This document shows positions 52,167 to 64,000 of a DNA stretch of 64,000 bases, piece after piece. The notes beneath the pieces were generated by a model. It was given only the letters and a program-made list of their open reading frames with translations. It had not been told where the DNA came from and searched no databases. The stretch spans positions 13,367,362-13,431,361 of the forward strand of contig NC_060061.1 in assembly GCF_020283565.1 (NCBI RefSeq), read 5' to 3'. A program made the position numbers and the translations under genes. The stretch is from Trifolium pratense (Eukaryota; Streptophyta; Magnoliopsida; Fabales; Fabaceae). How positions within the stretch are numbered: the first letter of the stretch is position 1; each line of letters opens with the position of its first letter.

Positions 52167-52800
52167 ATATGTTAGTAGTAGGTTTGAACTAAGTCAAAAT
52201 GATTAGCTTTTAATTGTCAAAGCTCCAAATTTTTGTATTATTTTTAGCTCATTTTGAAACCATTATAGTTGAATCAAAACATGAATTGTACATGTAAATT
52301 TATAATTTATGCCTGTTTAATTTATTGTCGTCGTGATTTTGTTACATTTTCAAGTAGGTTTTAAATGGAGGAGTACTCCTAGAATAAATTCATGGTTGGC
52401 AGCCTGAGATTATTAATTGTTATTTATTGGTCATTGTGTAGTATGTACTGCTGCTATACACAGGTAGATATTGATTGAAGATAATTTGCATAAGACGTCA
52501 ACTGATTCTTAAGGGTATGTTAGTACTGGATTTTATTCTGCATCATGGTCAGATTCTATCTTAGATATGCTACCTGTGAGTTTTTTTTTATGTGTGCTTG
52601 TGTAAATAATGATAATGGGATATCATATATACTTTTAGATTTAATAGAAAGCTTATCTGTGGTTAAAGTAGAACTATGTTGTGTGTGGTTAAATGCAGTG
52701 TATGGGAAAGTATGCAACACATGATACCTTCCGCCTAAACCACTGAAGGTGGAAAGGTAAGCTCTGAATGTCAATTACTTAACAATGGCGACGATGGAAA
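52167..52800. other. PPR gene 3' flank
   Basis: Presumed 3' UTR and downstream sequence of the PPR gene. No gene or element was recognised before the hairpin at 52801. Confidence 0.4.
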
Positions 52801-52980
52801 AATGTTTTTACTGTCTGTGGAGGCATTTGGCTTGATTTTCATTTGCGTTAATGCTCTTTACCACTTAGTGCATCATAAGATACTGAAAACCATGCTCAAT
52901 AACACACAACGCTATCATGTGTAAGAGCATTAACGCAAATGAAAATCAAGCCAAATGCCTCCACAGACAGTAAAAACATT
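52801..52980. repeat. Perfect 58-bp inverted repeat with 64-base loop
   Basis: The arm 52801-52858 (starting AATGTTTTTACTGTCTGTGG) is the exact reverse complement of 52923-52980, checked base by base. The loop is 52859-52922. Neither flank extends the match and no target duplication is obvious. It could be a young miRNA-like precursor, a tiny foldback transposon, or a hairpin from recent inverted duplication. It is about 0.6 kb after the PPR stop codon. Confidence 0.95.
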
Positions 52981-54321
52981 ACGACTGTCGCATGTCAATT
53001 CGATACAAAACTGAACCCAATCAATACAAATTCATGTGTATCTATTTTAGACATGGATCTCAACATGAATCCCATTTCATTCTAATGATTTCCAATCTGA
53101 ATTTTTGTCAACTTTGTATAGCAATTTTTTTTTTCTTCCAGTTATGTCTTGGTTCTTGATGCTGCCCCGGGAAGGAAATTCATCATTCAGGTGGCCTATG
53201 TTCTCTCGTAAAGGATTGCAGTGAGTGGTTTTGTTGTGTAGCAAGGTAGCTCTGATGCTTTGGGCAGTTTGGGAGGATCTCTTTTGAATTGCGGGGTGCT
53301 TTGCAAGCTTTTGTTATGTCATCCAGTGTGAGGTGTTTTTTTTGGCTATTATTATAAATTGTTGTTTTGGTATACGAGCTTAGGTCCCTTCTAATTGCAA
53401 TTCCTGAGCTTAGAATTTTTGGTTTGTATCTCAGCAACATTGTAATTCTTATTCTATATCTTGCACATCTTCTTGTGCTTGGTTTAGAAGTTTTTAATCC
53501 TTATTCTATACCTTTTAAAAGCAACGTTTTCTTCTTCGTTTAATTTTTGACTTGAATCATAAAAATTATTAATTTTATAAAAATTCAATTTTATCTTCTA
53601 CCTCTTGACAGAGGATTTACAGCAATAGAAAACTCAACATAAAATTTAAAAACGCCTAAAAAAATATATTAATTGCTTGAAAATTTCAAACAAATAAATT
53701 ATGCCTATCAAATACTTTATCACCACCCATTGCCTCCATTAAGATTGACCAAAAAAAAAAATAGAGGTTGAAGATGAAGTTCTTGTTTGTATTATTTCTC
53801 TACCATTGTTAACCAAACACCATCATCTTTATTTTGAGCTTGAAGAAATTTAGTGATTAAATTTGAGAACAAATAGGCGTTTCATGTTTTTGAGCAGTTT
53901 GTGAATGGTAAAAAAAATTATATTCAAATTTTAAAATCAATCAAATTGCTCCATGAATATGTAGCTCACACGTTAGCACCCTTAACGACCTAAGTTGACG
54001 GAGTGACTAATTTGATATAAATTTCACAAATTTAAGGACATTTTATCTATTTTAAAAAAATCATAAACAAATTTAATTGATGAGTGAAAATTCAAAGACG
54101 AATTTTGCTTATTTACTTTGTCAATGTGTATGTATAAATAAAAATTTATTTTAAAAGAGAACATAGTATAGTATTTACTAATATTTAATTGCAGTTTTAG
54201 TGCTCTATTTATTTTTACAATTTCATTGTTTTTTGGAATAAAGAAAACAAAATGGTTTGATATTTTGACACCACAAGTGAAGGAAAATAAAACAAACATT
54301 ATTTTACAATTTATATTATTA

Positions 54322-54368
<47 letters not shown>

Positions 54369-54946
54369 TATATTTTTGATATATGTAAGAAAGTAAGAGT
54401 TGCAAAATGTGTTTTGTTTTATTTTATTATGACACAAGTGAGGGAAGAAAAAGCTTAGAAGCAGGGCTCTCAAGTTTCATAATTGTTTGATTTTGACCCT
54501 TTAATTTTCAATTGTGCGATTATAATCACCATAAGTTTCAAATTTTTTCGATTTTAGCCTCCAAACTTGAATTGCTCGATTTTGGCCTCCCAAGTTCACC
54601 TTATTTTGCATTTACTAGCCCCGTTGATTTTTTTTGACTAAAAATTGATTATGCGGCATCTTAAAACTATTTGTTTTAAAACATGTATTAAATTGCGTAA
54701 AAAAAATGTATTAAATTTATTTTAATAAAGGTTTACTAATTTTTGTTTTAAAATTATAAAAATAATAGTTTATAATTTTTTTGAAATAGTTTAAAAAATA
54801 GTTCATAAAAATAAATTGTAAACTTCTACCAAAAAAAAAATTGTAAACTATTTTTTTATAGCAAAATAAAATAAAGTGATAAAATGAGGTTTTGAGTTAG
54901 GGATGCAAAACCTGCTGCGTGGTTAGTTACTGCACCTCACTTCACC
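52981..54946. other. Intergenic, AT-rich, with ATT microsatellite
   Basis: No gene was seen. The 149-codon minus frame at 54024-54473 is driven by the ATT run, which reads as poly-Asn. Near 54460-54620, phrases such as GATTTTGGCCTCC with CAAGTT repeat in diverged form, suggesting an old MITE. Confidence 0.4.
54314..54365. repeat. (ATT)n microsatellite
   Basis: About seventeen ATT units with one TTG interruption near the start. Confidence 0.9.
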
Positions 54947-57900
54947 ATGCCACCGCCGGTGATGCGAATTCGAATGCCGATGCCCACCGTATTACCACCA
55001 TACTCCGCCGGCATCTTCTCCAGAATCGCCACTCATCGTCATTTCCTCACTTCCACATCCCTAACATCACCACCACCAACAACCACAATCCGTCGCCTTC
55101 CATCCTCCTTTCCCGCCGCCTTCTACCACAGATACGGTGGTGCTCCTCTCAGACATAGGACCTTTGCTCTTCCGCTTTTTTACCAACAAACTTCCACTTA
55201 TGGTCGTTTTGCCTTCCACGACGTTTCCAGTGATGATGATTCCGACCTTCAATTCGCTAATTCTTCTCACTCTCAACCTCGCTCCCAAAAAGAATTGGTA
55301 TATTTGCACGCCACTCTTATTCATTTTCTACTTTTCGTTTCCTTTTTACATTCCTATCACTATCAACTACATAACTGTTACTTAGGTTCTTAGTTAATTA
55401 TACTTTTACACTGTTTGTTTGGATAAACAACTTATTTTGCATCGTCTTATGGCATAGGCAAGTATGAATGAGTTATTTACGGCTTGTTAGATTGACTTAT
55501 TTGAACTTATATACTGACATAAGTTTTGTGAGACTGTTTGGGAGAATTTATGGAAACAGTTTATGATAACTTTCATAAGTTTATACCGGCTTATTTTCAT
55601 AAGTTTTTCAATATAGGTTTTGTTTTTTTAGGCAAAGTGGAGTAGCATTAGGCTACTATCATCAAAATAGATATATAAAAAAGATCATATACTCCCTCCG
55701 GTCCTTAATATAAGAAAAGTTCACTTTTTAGATACATTGAAATATTAATGTATCTGGACTATATCATAGACTAGATACATTAATATTTCAATGTATCTAA
55801 AAAATTAACTTCTTCCTATATTAAGGACTAGAGGGAGTACACAAGAAGAGGGGATTAGACTAAAACCCTCTTAAAAAGATACAAATATAAAGCAAGGCAT
55901 GCCAAGCTTGTTCAAAGCAAAACTAGGACTCAAAACTGAGGGAAGTTGATTCCAATAAAAGGGGTAGCGGCGCAACTTGTTGCCCGTTTGCCTTTCATTC
56001 AAGTGTAATTATCTTACGTATATATAAAATATAATTAAGTCCAAACAAAAAAATAAGTGAAAGAACTAAGAGAAAGTGCCATATTTGCTAGTCTATCCGC
56101 ACACACATTAGTTTCTCGAAAAATGAGAATCGCCGAGAAATTGATGGACCTTAACTTCACATGAGAGTTAGACCAATGATTTCTTAAAGACCAAGGAATC
56201 ATAAAATGGGTTTTGAAAATGAGAGTTAGACCAAGGAAGAATATAGGTTATGAAAACAGCTCGTAGCTTATATAAAACAATTTATCTTTATTTTATCTTT
56301 TGCTGTAAAAATAGCTTAGGTAAGCTTAGTGATTATTGTGGTATAAGTTGCAAATAAGCTGTTTATTCAAACAGACCTAATTGTATAATCTATAAGCTGT
56401 TTTCATAAACAACTTTGGAGAACTTATGAAATAAGCTGAAAAAACTGCTTCTCAACATGTCATGAGCTGTTTTCATAAGTAGGGGTTTGTTTGGATTGGC
56501 TTATTTGAGTTTAACCACTGACATGGGAAGTTTTTATGAGTATGTCTGCGAGAACTTGTAAAAACAGCTTATGACATTTTTCATAAGCTTTTTTGAGCTC
56601 ATTTTCATAAGTTTTCGAAGATATGTTATAAAAACGGCTTACAACATAGCATTTACAAAAACAATTATATTTTATTTTTTACTATTGAAATAACTTATGC
56701 AAGTTTATACGTAAGCGCTTATCAAATAAGCGCTTGTGCTATAAGCTGCTTAAGCGCTTTTGCTATAAGCTGCCAAAAAGCTGTTTATCCAAACAGGGCC
56801 TAGTTCTCCAAGATAGTGTTACAAGTGTGGCTTATGCTAGTAAGTAAACTAAGAAAAGCCAATCGGAACAGGCCCCTAGAAGTAGATTGAATTGAATAAA
56901 ACTTTGCCAGACGCAGCACGCTTGCTCAATTTTTGAATGAATTCTATTAATACTTATTATCCTGAGTGATTTTGCTTATTAGGGCGATTCGACTCTCGAA
57001 AACATTGATTCTTGGAGATGGAAACTCACCATGCTTCTTCGCAATAAAGGCGAGCAAGAAGTTGTGTCCAATGAGAAAAAGGACCGTCGTGATTTTCTGC
57101 AACTTGAAACTTTAGCTACCAGGATGGGTTTATATAGGTATGTATGTTCACTTCTGCATCAATTCATTCACATTTTCTCTTGCGTTTTATTTTATTTTTC
57201 AGTCTTGTGAATATATATTTTTTACTTTGGCAGTCGACAGTATGCAAGAGTTGTTGTCTTTAGCAAGGTGCCTTTGCCAAATTACCGCCCTGATCTCGAT
57301 GATAAGCGTCCACTCAGAGAGGTATTACTTTGCATAAAAGATTTCATTTCTGTTATTTTAATTCTTGTGTATAAAGGAAAAGAATCAGCCTCCTTTTCTT
57401 TGAATCTTGGCAAAGAATTTTAATGCATGAACTGGGTTAACTAAATGAATTTGATGGACCTGTAAAGTTTGGGTGAAGGAAAACACTTTTAGGGGATACC
57501 TTATCTGAATTACAATTGGAGTTGCAACCCTAGAACTGTAATTAGTTCAGTTCAACTCTAATTTTATTGTTTGATGTCATCAATGACACATGTGAAGGAG
57601 ACTTTGTTGTAGTTACTGGTGGTAGTGATGGTGTTGATGGTAGTAGCGGTGGTGATCGAGGGGAGGATTGGAGTAAGTGGCTGTGGAAATCAGTGAAGTA
57701 TGCTTGCTGATATGGACAATGGCCAAATAGAGGACAGCAAGAAACTACTTAATTGGTGTATGTAGAGAGAGATAGTGTTTCAGTAAACTACTCTGTCGCT
57801 CACTAAGCTCCCAATCAACCATAAGAAATTATATCTCTGTTATTAAGTCAGTGAGGACTGCACAGTTTCAGTTCAATTATCATAGATCACTATAAATGGC

Positions 57901-60900
57901 CACAAAGCTTCTATTTTAAAGCTAACAATCTAGAGAAAATTTCTACTGATGGGATCATGGGAAATTATGTGTTGACTCTGATATGATGGTGTAAATTTTT
58001 TAATAAAGGAATTTATAAAAGTTGTAATGTTTAAAGGGAGTTATCACATATTTTTTGTTACCGTTCCAGGATGAAAAAGGTTGGAGACAAAAGTGTAGGT
58101 AGTGATGAGAGAGGTTTAGGTGAATAATTGGTGAGGTATGGAGAAGAAATGATGCGAAAATTGATCAAGAAGCACTCTAATTCGTATCAAGAAATGCATG
58201 AACTATTTTCAATGACGGCACCTCATCATTTTAATGATGTGGAAAAATATGTGATTTGGTGTCAATCAATTGTTTTGTGACCCTGTTTATGATTATAATA
58301 GATTCCCAGCAACTAACAGTGCAAATAATTATAAACAGAAAACAGCTGTCTTGATATTTTCGGTTTTAACACTGCAACATTGCGCTGTTTGGAAAATTCT
58401 CTATCCTCTTTTGCATGTATCCTGATTGACTGCTTTTCTATGCTCTGCAGGTAACCTTACCCTTTGGTGTTCATAGAGAAGTAGACACTCATCTCCTTGC
58501 TCATTTTTCAAATATGGCTATAAAAAGAGTAGGCTCTTTGGATGATTCCTTGCATAATGGAAGCATTCCTGCTGATGAAGGGATTTATGGGCATCCGGAG
58601 CCCATGATCCATAATAGTGTTGCCAAAGAGAAAATCCTTCAAAGAAGAAGTTTGCAACTGCGTCAGCAACAACAAGACTGGAAGGTTTCTTGTTTTTTCT
58701 GTCTAAACTTTGAAGTGCATCTCATTTTCCAATACAGTCTCAGTTGTTTAAGTAATTTCTGCTTATTTCACATTCCTATTGTGTGTGAATTTATAGAAAT
58801 ATATCATGTAAATTTTTTATAGCCAGCAATGTTTTTTGGTTCAGCCTTGATTTTTTTCATAATAGTTATATCTTGTAGTCTGGCCATATATCTTATACAT
58901 ATCTTTATCTTAAGAAGAGGTATATCTTTTAGTTATAATTAAAATGAAGGTCCTTGAACTATTTGATGATATTCAAACATGTTCTTGAATTAAAATGTTT
59001 GTATTCCAGTCCCTGAATTTGGAATTAATCCCCTCAACATTTATTTAATCAGGTCCCCGAAATTTGTAATTAGGCCCATCCTGAACTTTAAAAAAAAATT
59101 GTAATTGAGGGACCCAAATACAAATTATTCAACAGTTTAATGCCTTGATTTTTTTCTTCAATTTAAGGGCCTAATGACAAATTGTTGATAAGTTTAGGGA
59201 CTCAATTGCCAATTTTCTTAGTTCAATGACTTATTAAAAAATCCTCAAATAGTTCAGGAACTTACAAAGTAAACAAACCTATCTTTTAGTCTGGCCATTT
59301 GAAAACATATATCTTTCAAATATCTTGCATGTAAAACTCTTGGATAGTGGGATGACTGCTATACTGAAGACTACAACATAAGTTATATCATTTATACTAC
59401 ACACATAAATACTCAAAAAGTAAAGATGCATAAAATTAGAGGCATATTCATAATTAATTGAATACTAAATAATACTTTTAAGCTAAGTGTACAAGTTAAT
59501 AACAACAAAAGTTGTAGAATCAATAAGTTTAAAACTATGATTGATAGATACAGTGGCAACTGAGAACATGTGTGAAAAGAAAATCCCAAGAGAAGGTGGG
59601 TTACAATACAGAAATGTATTATTCAAGAAAAAAGTTAATGCAAAAATGATCTGCTATGTAATATCCATAATGACTGCCAGCCGCAAGTGACTCAGTTTTG
59701 CTATAAGGGTGCTATTGCACACTAGCGATAGCTATCAATTTAACAATACATTTTTAGTGGAGAGAAAAGTACATTAAAGCAATTATGGAAATTTGGTTAT
59801 TTAATTGCAAACTTGTTGAATAATCAGTTTTGATTGAATATTCTAGATCTATATTTGATAGCTACAATTCGTGTTATATGGTTTCTTACCTTGATACATC
59901 ACATGATGTCAGCTGTTTATTGATATTTTCTATAAGTGAAAATTTCTACACTTGAATGTTTGTTGTCATTGATTTTTAGCCTTTAGAAATGTTATAACAT
60001 ATGCTGGTTTGTCCATAGGAATCTTCCGAAGGGAAAAAGATGCTTGAATTTCGCCGAAGTCTTCCTGCATTCAAAGAGAAAGATGCATTTTTGAAAGTCG
60101 TTTCAGAGAATCAGGTGAAAAGGGAATAAACGGTGCTCTCTGTGATTTGTAATTTATTAGTCCTTCTATCCCACAATAACCGTCGCATTTGACCATTTCA
60201 CACATAATAAGAAAAAATGATAAATGAAAGAAAGAGAATGGTGATTTAACTAATTTATCCTTATTAACTGTTAGTGTATTCCCATTATCATAAAGGAAAA
60301 GTGGAGAATGATAACTTGGGAGTTATGTACATAATATTTATTATTGGGTACAATTGAAAAATATATTTAAAATTACATTGAAAAACTAAAAGTGGCATTC
60401 TTTTTGTGATAGTTTTTTGTGAGGAAACATGACAGTTATTATGACACAGAGAGAGTGTTACTTTCCTTATAATTTTTTACTTCTACAAATCAAAAGCCAA
60501 GTGAAAAAAGGTGCAAGGCTATGATGTCCGTGTATGATCCTTTATATAAGGTGCCATTGTATAACTTATAGATTCTTATTGTGAATTAGTGTCAATATTT
60601 CTTACTTATACAAGATGCTGTTCTTTGATAAATCAGGATACCACCACCACCACCACCAGCATCATCATCATCTTCATCTTTATCTTAATCTTAATCTTAA
60701 ACAGATTTCTTTTTTATGCTCATCCAACATCAGTCGTACCTGATCTGCAAACTTTTACTCTCTATTTTCATAGTGTGCAGCACATAGTTCTTGTATTATA
60801 TTGCATATCGATATATGTGGAGCTTCTGCTTGGATGCAAACTAGATTGCATATTGAATCAAGCTGACATGTGAAATATTAGGGTGGAGGAGTGAAGGACG

Positions 60901-63900
60901 AAAAAAAGGACAAGCATGGAGGGATATAGACACTGCAGTCCACTTTTTTAGACAATTATCTAACAAATATAAGAAATTTGGGCATAGATTATAACTTACA
61001 TTTAATTAGATAAGAAATATTACAATATACTTTAGTAAGATATGAACTACACGGTCTGTTTGTATGTTACAGTAGTCAGCAGCGAACAATCAAACTGATC
61101 CACTTATAGTTTCTGAGCAAATGATAATTTAGAATGGGTAAAATAAGTGGTGATAGTTTCTCTGCAGGTCTATTTGTTGTTGAGAATATTAATACTGATA
61201 TGCGTATGCTTGTGCTGCTGAATGATAATTTGTGTATTAATTGGTATCATTAATGAAATTTGCAGGTCATTGTTATCTCGGGTGAAACTGGTTGCGGTAA
61301 GACCACACAACTTCCTCAATACATATTAGAATCTGAGATTGAAGCTGGACGTGGAGCTCTATGTAACATAATTTGTACTCAGCCTAGAAGAATATCTGCT
61401 ATATCTGTTTCTGAAAGGGTTGCAGCAGAACATGGGGAAAAATTGGGAGAATCCGTTAGTTTTTGGGCCTTTTTAGTCTGTCAATGCTTGAACTACTTAA
61501 ACTTATATGCTATCCGTTTGACTTAAATTCTTTGCATGTTTTCCATTCTGAAAGGTTGGTTATAAAGTTCGGTTGGAGGGTATGAGAGGGAGGGATACTC
61601 GTCTTCTTTTTTGCACCACGGGTGTGTTATTGCGGAGACTACTTGTGGATAGAAGTTTAAAAGGTGTAACTCATGTTATTGTTGATGAAATTCATGAACG
61701 TGGAATGAATGAAGGTAGCGTCATAATTGTTTCATTCCAATATTGTTTTGTTAAGTTTAATATGTGAGTATGATGCTTACCTTTGGTTTTCACTTTCATC
61801 AGATTTTCTTCTCATTGTCCTAAAGGATCTTCTCCCTCGTCGTCCTGATTTGAGATTAATTTTGATGAGTGCAACCTTAAATGCTGAACTTTTTTCTTCG
61901 TATTTTGATGGTGCCCCAACTATGCATATCCCTGTAAGCTCAGGATACTCATTTCTGTATTTTAACTAAGTTCAACTAAGTTCAATTGATGCCATCACAA
62001 TATATCTTACTTTGTTGTTGTATTCAGCAGTCATATAATTTGTTCTGATGTGATTCATTCGTTAACTTTTCAATGATCAGTGATGTTCTGTTTTTATGGA
62101 CATGATGGATTTTCTCTCTCGATAATGATTGTATATGCTTTTAAAAAGTAAAACTGTGTACTTTAGGAATTCAACAACTTAGCTGTTGAAAGAAATGCTT
62201 CTGTTGGAGTTATTTGGCATAGTAAGATAGTAAACTCACAGACAGCTTACTTTTCGGCTAATATTCCACAAACGAGTATATTAAGATTCCAAATTTTCTG
62301 CTTTGGCTACGAGTAACATTGGCTTATAGATGTTGTTAAAGGATACAATAAACTTATTTTCTTTTTGTTTTTGGGACATGTGCAATATCTAGGGATTTAC
62401 ATTTCCAGTTCGAGCACAATTTCTTGAGGATATTCTGGAAAGGACTGGATATCGGTTGACTCCTTATAATCAAATTGATGACTATGGTCAAGAAAAATCA
62501 TGGAAAATGCAGAAACAAGCTCAATCTTTCAAAAAAAGAAAGAGCCAGATTGCTTCTGCTGTTGAGGTACACAAGTTGATCTGGAAATATTTTCTTCGCT
62601 GTCTTTTTTTTTTTGGGAGGTTATTTTTTTGACTAGTTCTGTTAATTTCTCTATGTTGTTGCATAGGATGCATTAGAGGTTGCAGACTACAAGGGGTATA
62701 GCCTACGCACTAAGGAATCAATGTCCTGCTGGAACCCTGACTCAATTGGTTTCAACCTTATTGAACATGTGCTTTGCCACATTGTTAAGAATGAAAGGCC
62801 AGGTGCTGTTTTGGTTTTTATGACTGGTTGGGATGATATACACTCTTTGAAGGATCACCTCCATGCTCATCCTTTGTTGGGCGATCAGAGCCGAGTATTA
62901 CTTCTTGCATGCCATGGCTCTATGTCCAGCACAGAGCAGGTGACCTTGCTAGTAATAGACTGAAATGCTACCACAGTAAATATTACTTGTTGGAGTTGTT
63001 GCTATCTATTTTACAATTTAATATATTTCCAATGTGTGCTTTTTTATTAAAATGTTGGGAATAATGAGTCTCTTAAGCTTATTGAAGTTTAAGTACTGTA
63101 TTAAATTGGGTGCTGTATTATTAGTTTTTGTACTCCAATTGAATGAATATTCTCTCTCTCTCTCTCTCATTCAATATATTGCATAGTGAATTTTGTTTGC
63201 TTTCCTGTTTTGCCTTGCAGAAATTAATATTTGAAAATCCTGAAGGAGGGGTGAGGAAAATTGTTCTGGCTACTAATATGGCCGAGACTAGTATTACCAT
63301 CAACGACGTTGTCTTTGTGGTTGATTGTGGAAAAGCAAAAGAGACATCATATGATGCATTAAATAACACTCCTTGTTTGCTTCCATCTTGGATCTCAAAA
63401 GCTGCTGCCCGTCAGGTATTAGATTGTTCAAATTAGTTTTGTGAATTTGGATTATTTGAGAATTTATTTGTCTATTTCCTTTCAAAAGGAAAGTCAGATT
63501 AAGAGTCTGTTTGTTGTAGATTATTCAAGTAAAAAAACTTTTTTTAAATAAATCTTTTTTAAAGACTTCAATTGTTAAAATAATAAGAATCTAAAAAAAT
63601 AACAATATTTTTTTAGGTTAAAATCAGAAGCTAACTTTCAGTAGCTTTGAAAAAAATCAGTCAAAATAGATGAAAGAGAAAGTCTAATTGAAAACACGGA
63701 AGGTACATTTGCTTTAAAATCTTCCTAATATGACAAGTTTGGCCTTTGTATTATACTCGTTTTCGTCCCATTCTTGTTTCACCCTTATTGGGGATATAAT
63801 ATACAAGCATGCAGCTGAGTCCTGTTTTTCATCCCATTCTCGAATATATCATATATGTGCGTGTGACTACATTAACATAGAAACATTTGTGTATACGTGA

Positions 63901-64000
63901 TTATGTTAATTTATATAATTATGTTAGTATATACTACTATTAATTAAGTTAACAATGTTCTTTGGTAAAAAAAAACTTAATAATGTTCACATTATCATAT
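54947..64000 (+). CDS. DExH-box RNA helicase, DExH3 (At1g48650)-like, 3' part outside window
   Basis: ATP-dependent RNA helicase of the DEAH/DHX36-like branch. Exons seen: 54947-55297, 56983-57137, 57234-57321, 58451-58684, 60019-60114, 61266-61454, 61555-61714, 61803-61933, 62393-62566, 62667-62939, 63221-63415: 682 codons in one frame, all GT/AG. The intron from 63416 runs off the window. The N-terminus ([18 protein letters not shown]) is basic and Ser/Thr/Pro-rich, suggesting an organelle-targeting peptide. Next come [19 protein letters not shown] and [15 protein letters not shown], typical of this subfamily. Motif I is GETGCGKTT (314-322), Ia TQPRRIS, II DEIH (415-418), III SAT (447-449), motif IV region [10 protein letters not shown], and [12 protein letters not shown] (about 634-644). 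Motif VI (QRxGRAGR) must lie beyond the window. Intron 1 is packed with MITEs. Substrate is not deducible. Confidence 0.94.
55405..56815. mobile_element. MITE cluster in helicase intron 1
   Basis: The ends TTTGTTTGGATAAACAAC (about 55413) and ATTCAAACAGACCTAAT (about 56368-56384) appear to bound one interrupted element. TTTGTTTGGATTGGCTTA (about 56487) and ATCCAAACAGGGCCTAG (about 56797-56812) bound a second. The interiors carry repeated CATAAGTT/AACTTATG and AGCTGTTTTCATAA motifs, as at 45490-45744. The first element is interrupted by the Stowaway copy at 55692-55837 and by unrelated sequence. Confidence 0.55.
55692..55837. mobile_element. Stowaway MITE, nested
   Basis: TA at 55690-55691 and 55838-55839 flanks the ends CTCCCTCCGGTCC and GGACTAGAGGGAG. 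The 146-bp element is almost entirely palindromic (TAGATACATTGAAATATTAA matches its inverted copy). It lies within another MITE in helicase intron 1. Confidence 0.88.
58945..59275. mobile_element. Foldback MITE in helicase intron 4
   Basis: AAGGTCCTTGAACTATTTGA near 58947 and the inverted TCAAATAGTTCAGGAACTT near 59247-59265 form terminal inverted repeats. The interior repeats AATTAGGCCC / GGGACTCAATT-like phrases. The target duplication is unclear, so the superfamily is unassigned. Confidence 0.55.
60160..60457. mobile_element. Stowaway-like MITE in helicase intron 5
   Basis: GTCCTTCTATCCCACAATAA at the left and TTATTATGACACAGAGAGAG at the right are imperfect inverted ends. TTA flanks both sides (60157-60159, 60458-60460). 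Diverged from the copies at 20308 and 55692. A CCA/CAT trinucleotide run follows in the same intron at about 60641-60680. Confidence 0.55.

Noticed and set aside
54024..54473. 149-codon minus-strand frame with a poly-Asn run
   Set aside because: Produced by the ATT microsatellite; no other protein-like feature.

Overview
This is a plant nuclear chromosome segment, AT-rich with long intergenic stretches, spliced genes and many small transposons. The recognisable proteins (a DYW-class and a P-class pentatricopeptide repeat protein, a CHR4/PICKLE-RELATED1-type chromatin remodeler, chloroplast aspartate carbamoyltransferase and a DExH3-type RNA helicase) are typical of flowering plants. Their wording and the transposon families suggest a papilionoid legume such as Medicago or Trifolium. 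That species-level statement is inference from recall, not from a search.

Layout. 1-639 is the 3' end of a PPR-DYW RNA-editing factor gene. 640-17240 holds almost no genes. It contains a Helitron-type 3' terminus, a 184-bp tandem array, a MULE-type foldback with a 10-bp target duplication, a hAT element with an 8-bp target duplication, a broken LINE RNase H fragment, SINEs and a Tourist-like MITE. One doubtful coding exon lies at 6726-6848. A small plant-specific gene is at 17321-17680. 17681-21766 is intergenic, with a TRIM-like element and a Stowaway MITE.

21767-35809 (minus strand) is a complete ten-coding-exon CHR4-like gene, reconstructed at 2301 residues in one unbroken frame. Its third coding intron carries four exact 492-bp repeats, each a self-complementary pair of F-box/LRR gene fragments. 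37330-46209 is repeat-rich, including a 2.1-kb Mutator-like foldback split by a Helitron-like insertion.

46210-48447 (minus) is a complete five-exon aspartate carbamoyltransferase gene. 50054-52166 (plus) is a two-exon mitochondrial P-class PPR gene, followed by a perfect 58-bp-arm hairpin. 54947 to the window end (plus) is a DExH-box helicase gene, cut by the window before its last helicase motif. The targeting-peptide exons of the PPR and helicase genes look related, which suggests duplication of a presequence exon between neighbours.

The genes do not form an operon or pathway. Three concern RNA in organelles or the nucleus (two PPR proteins and the helicase), one chromatin and one pyrimidine synthesis. 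Exon boundaries were placed by eye using GT/AG sites, frame continuity and family similarity. No alignments or expression data were available. No tRNA, rRNA or CRISPR array was seen.
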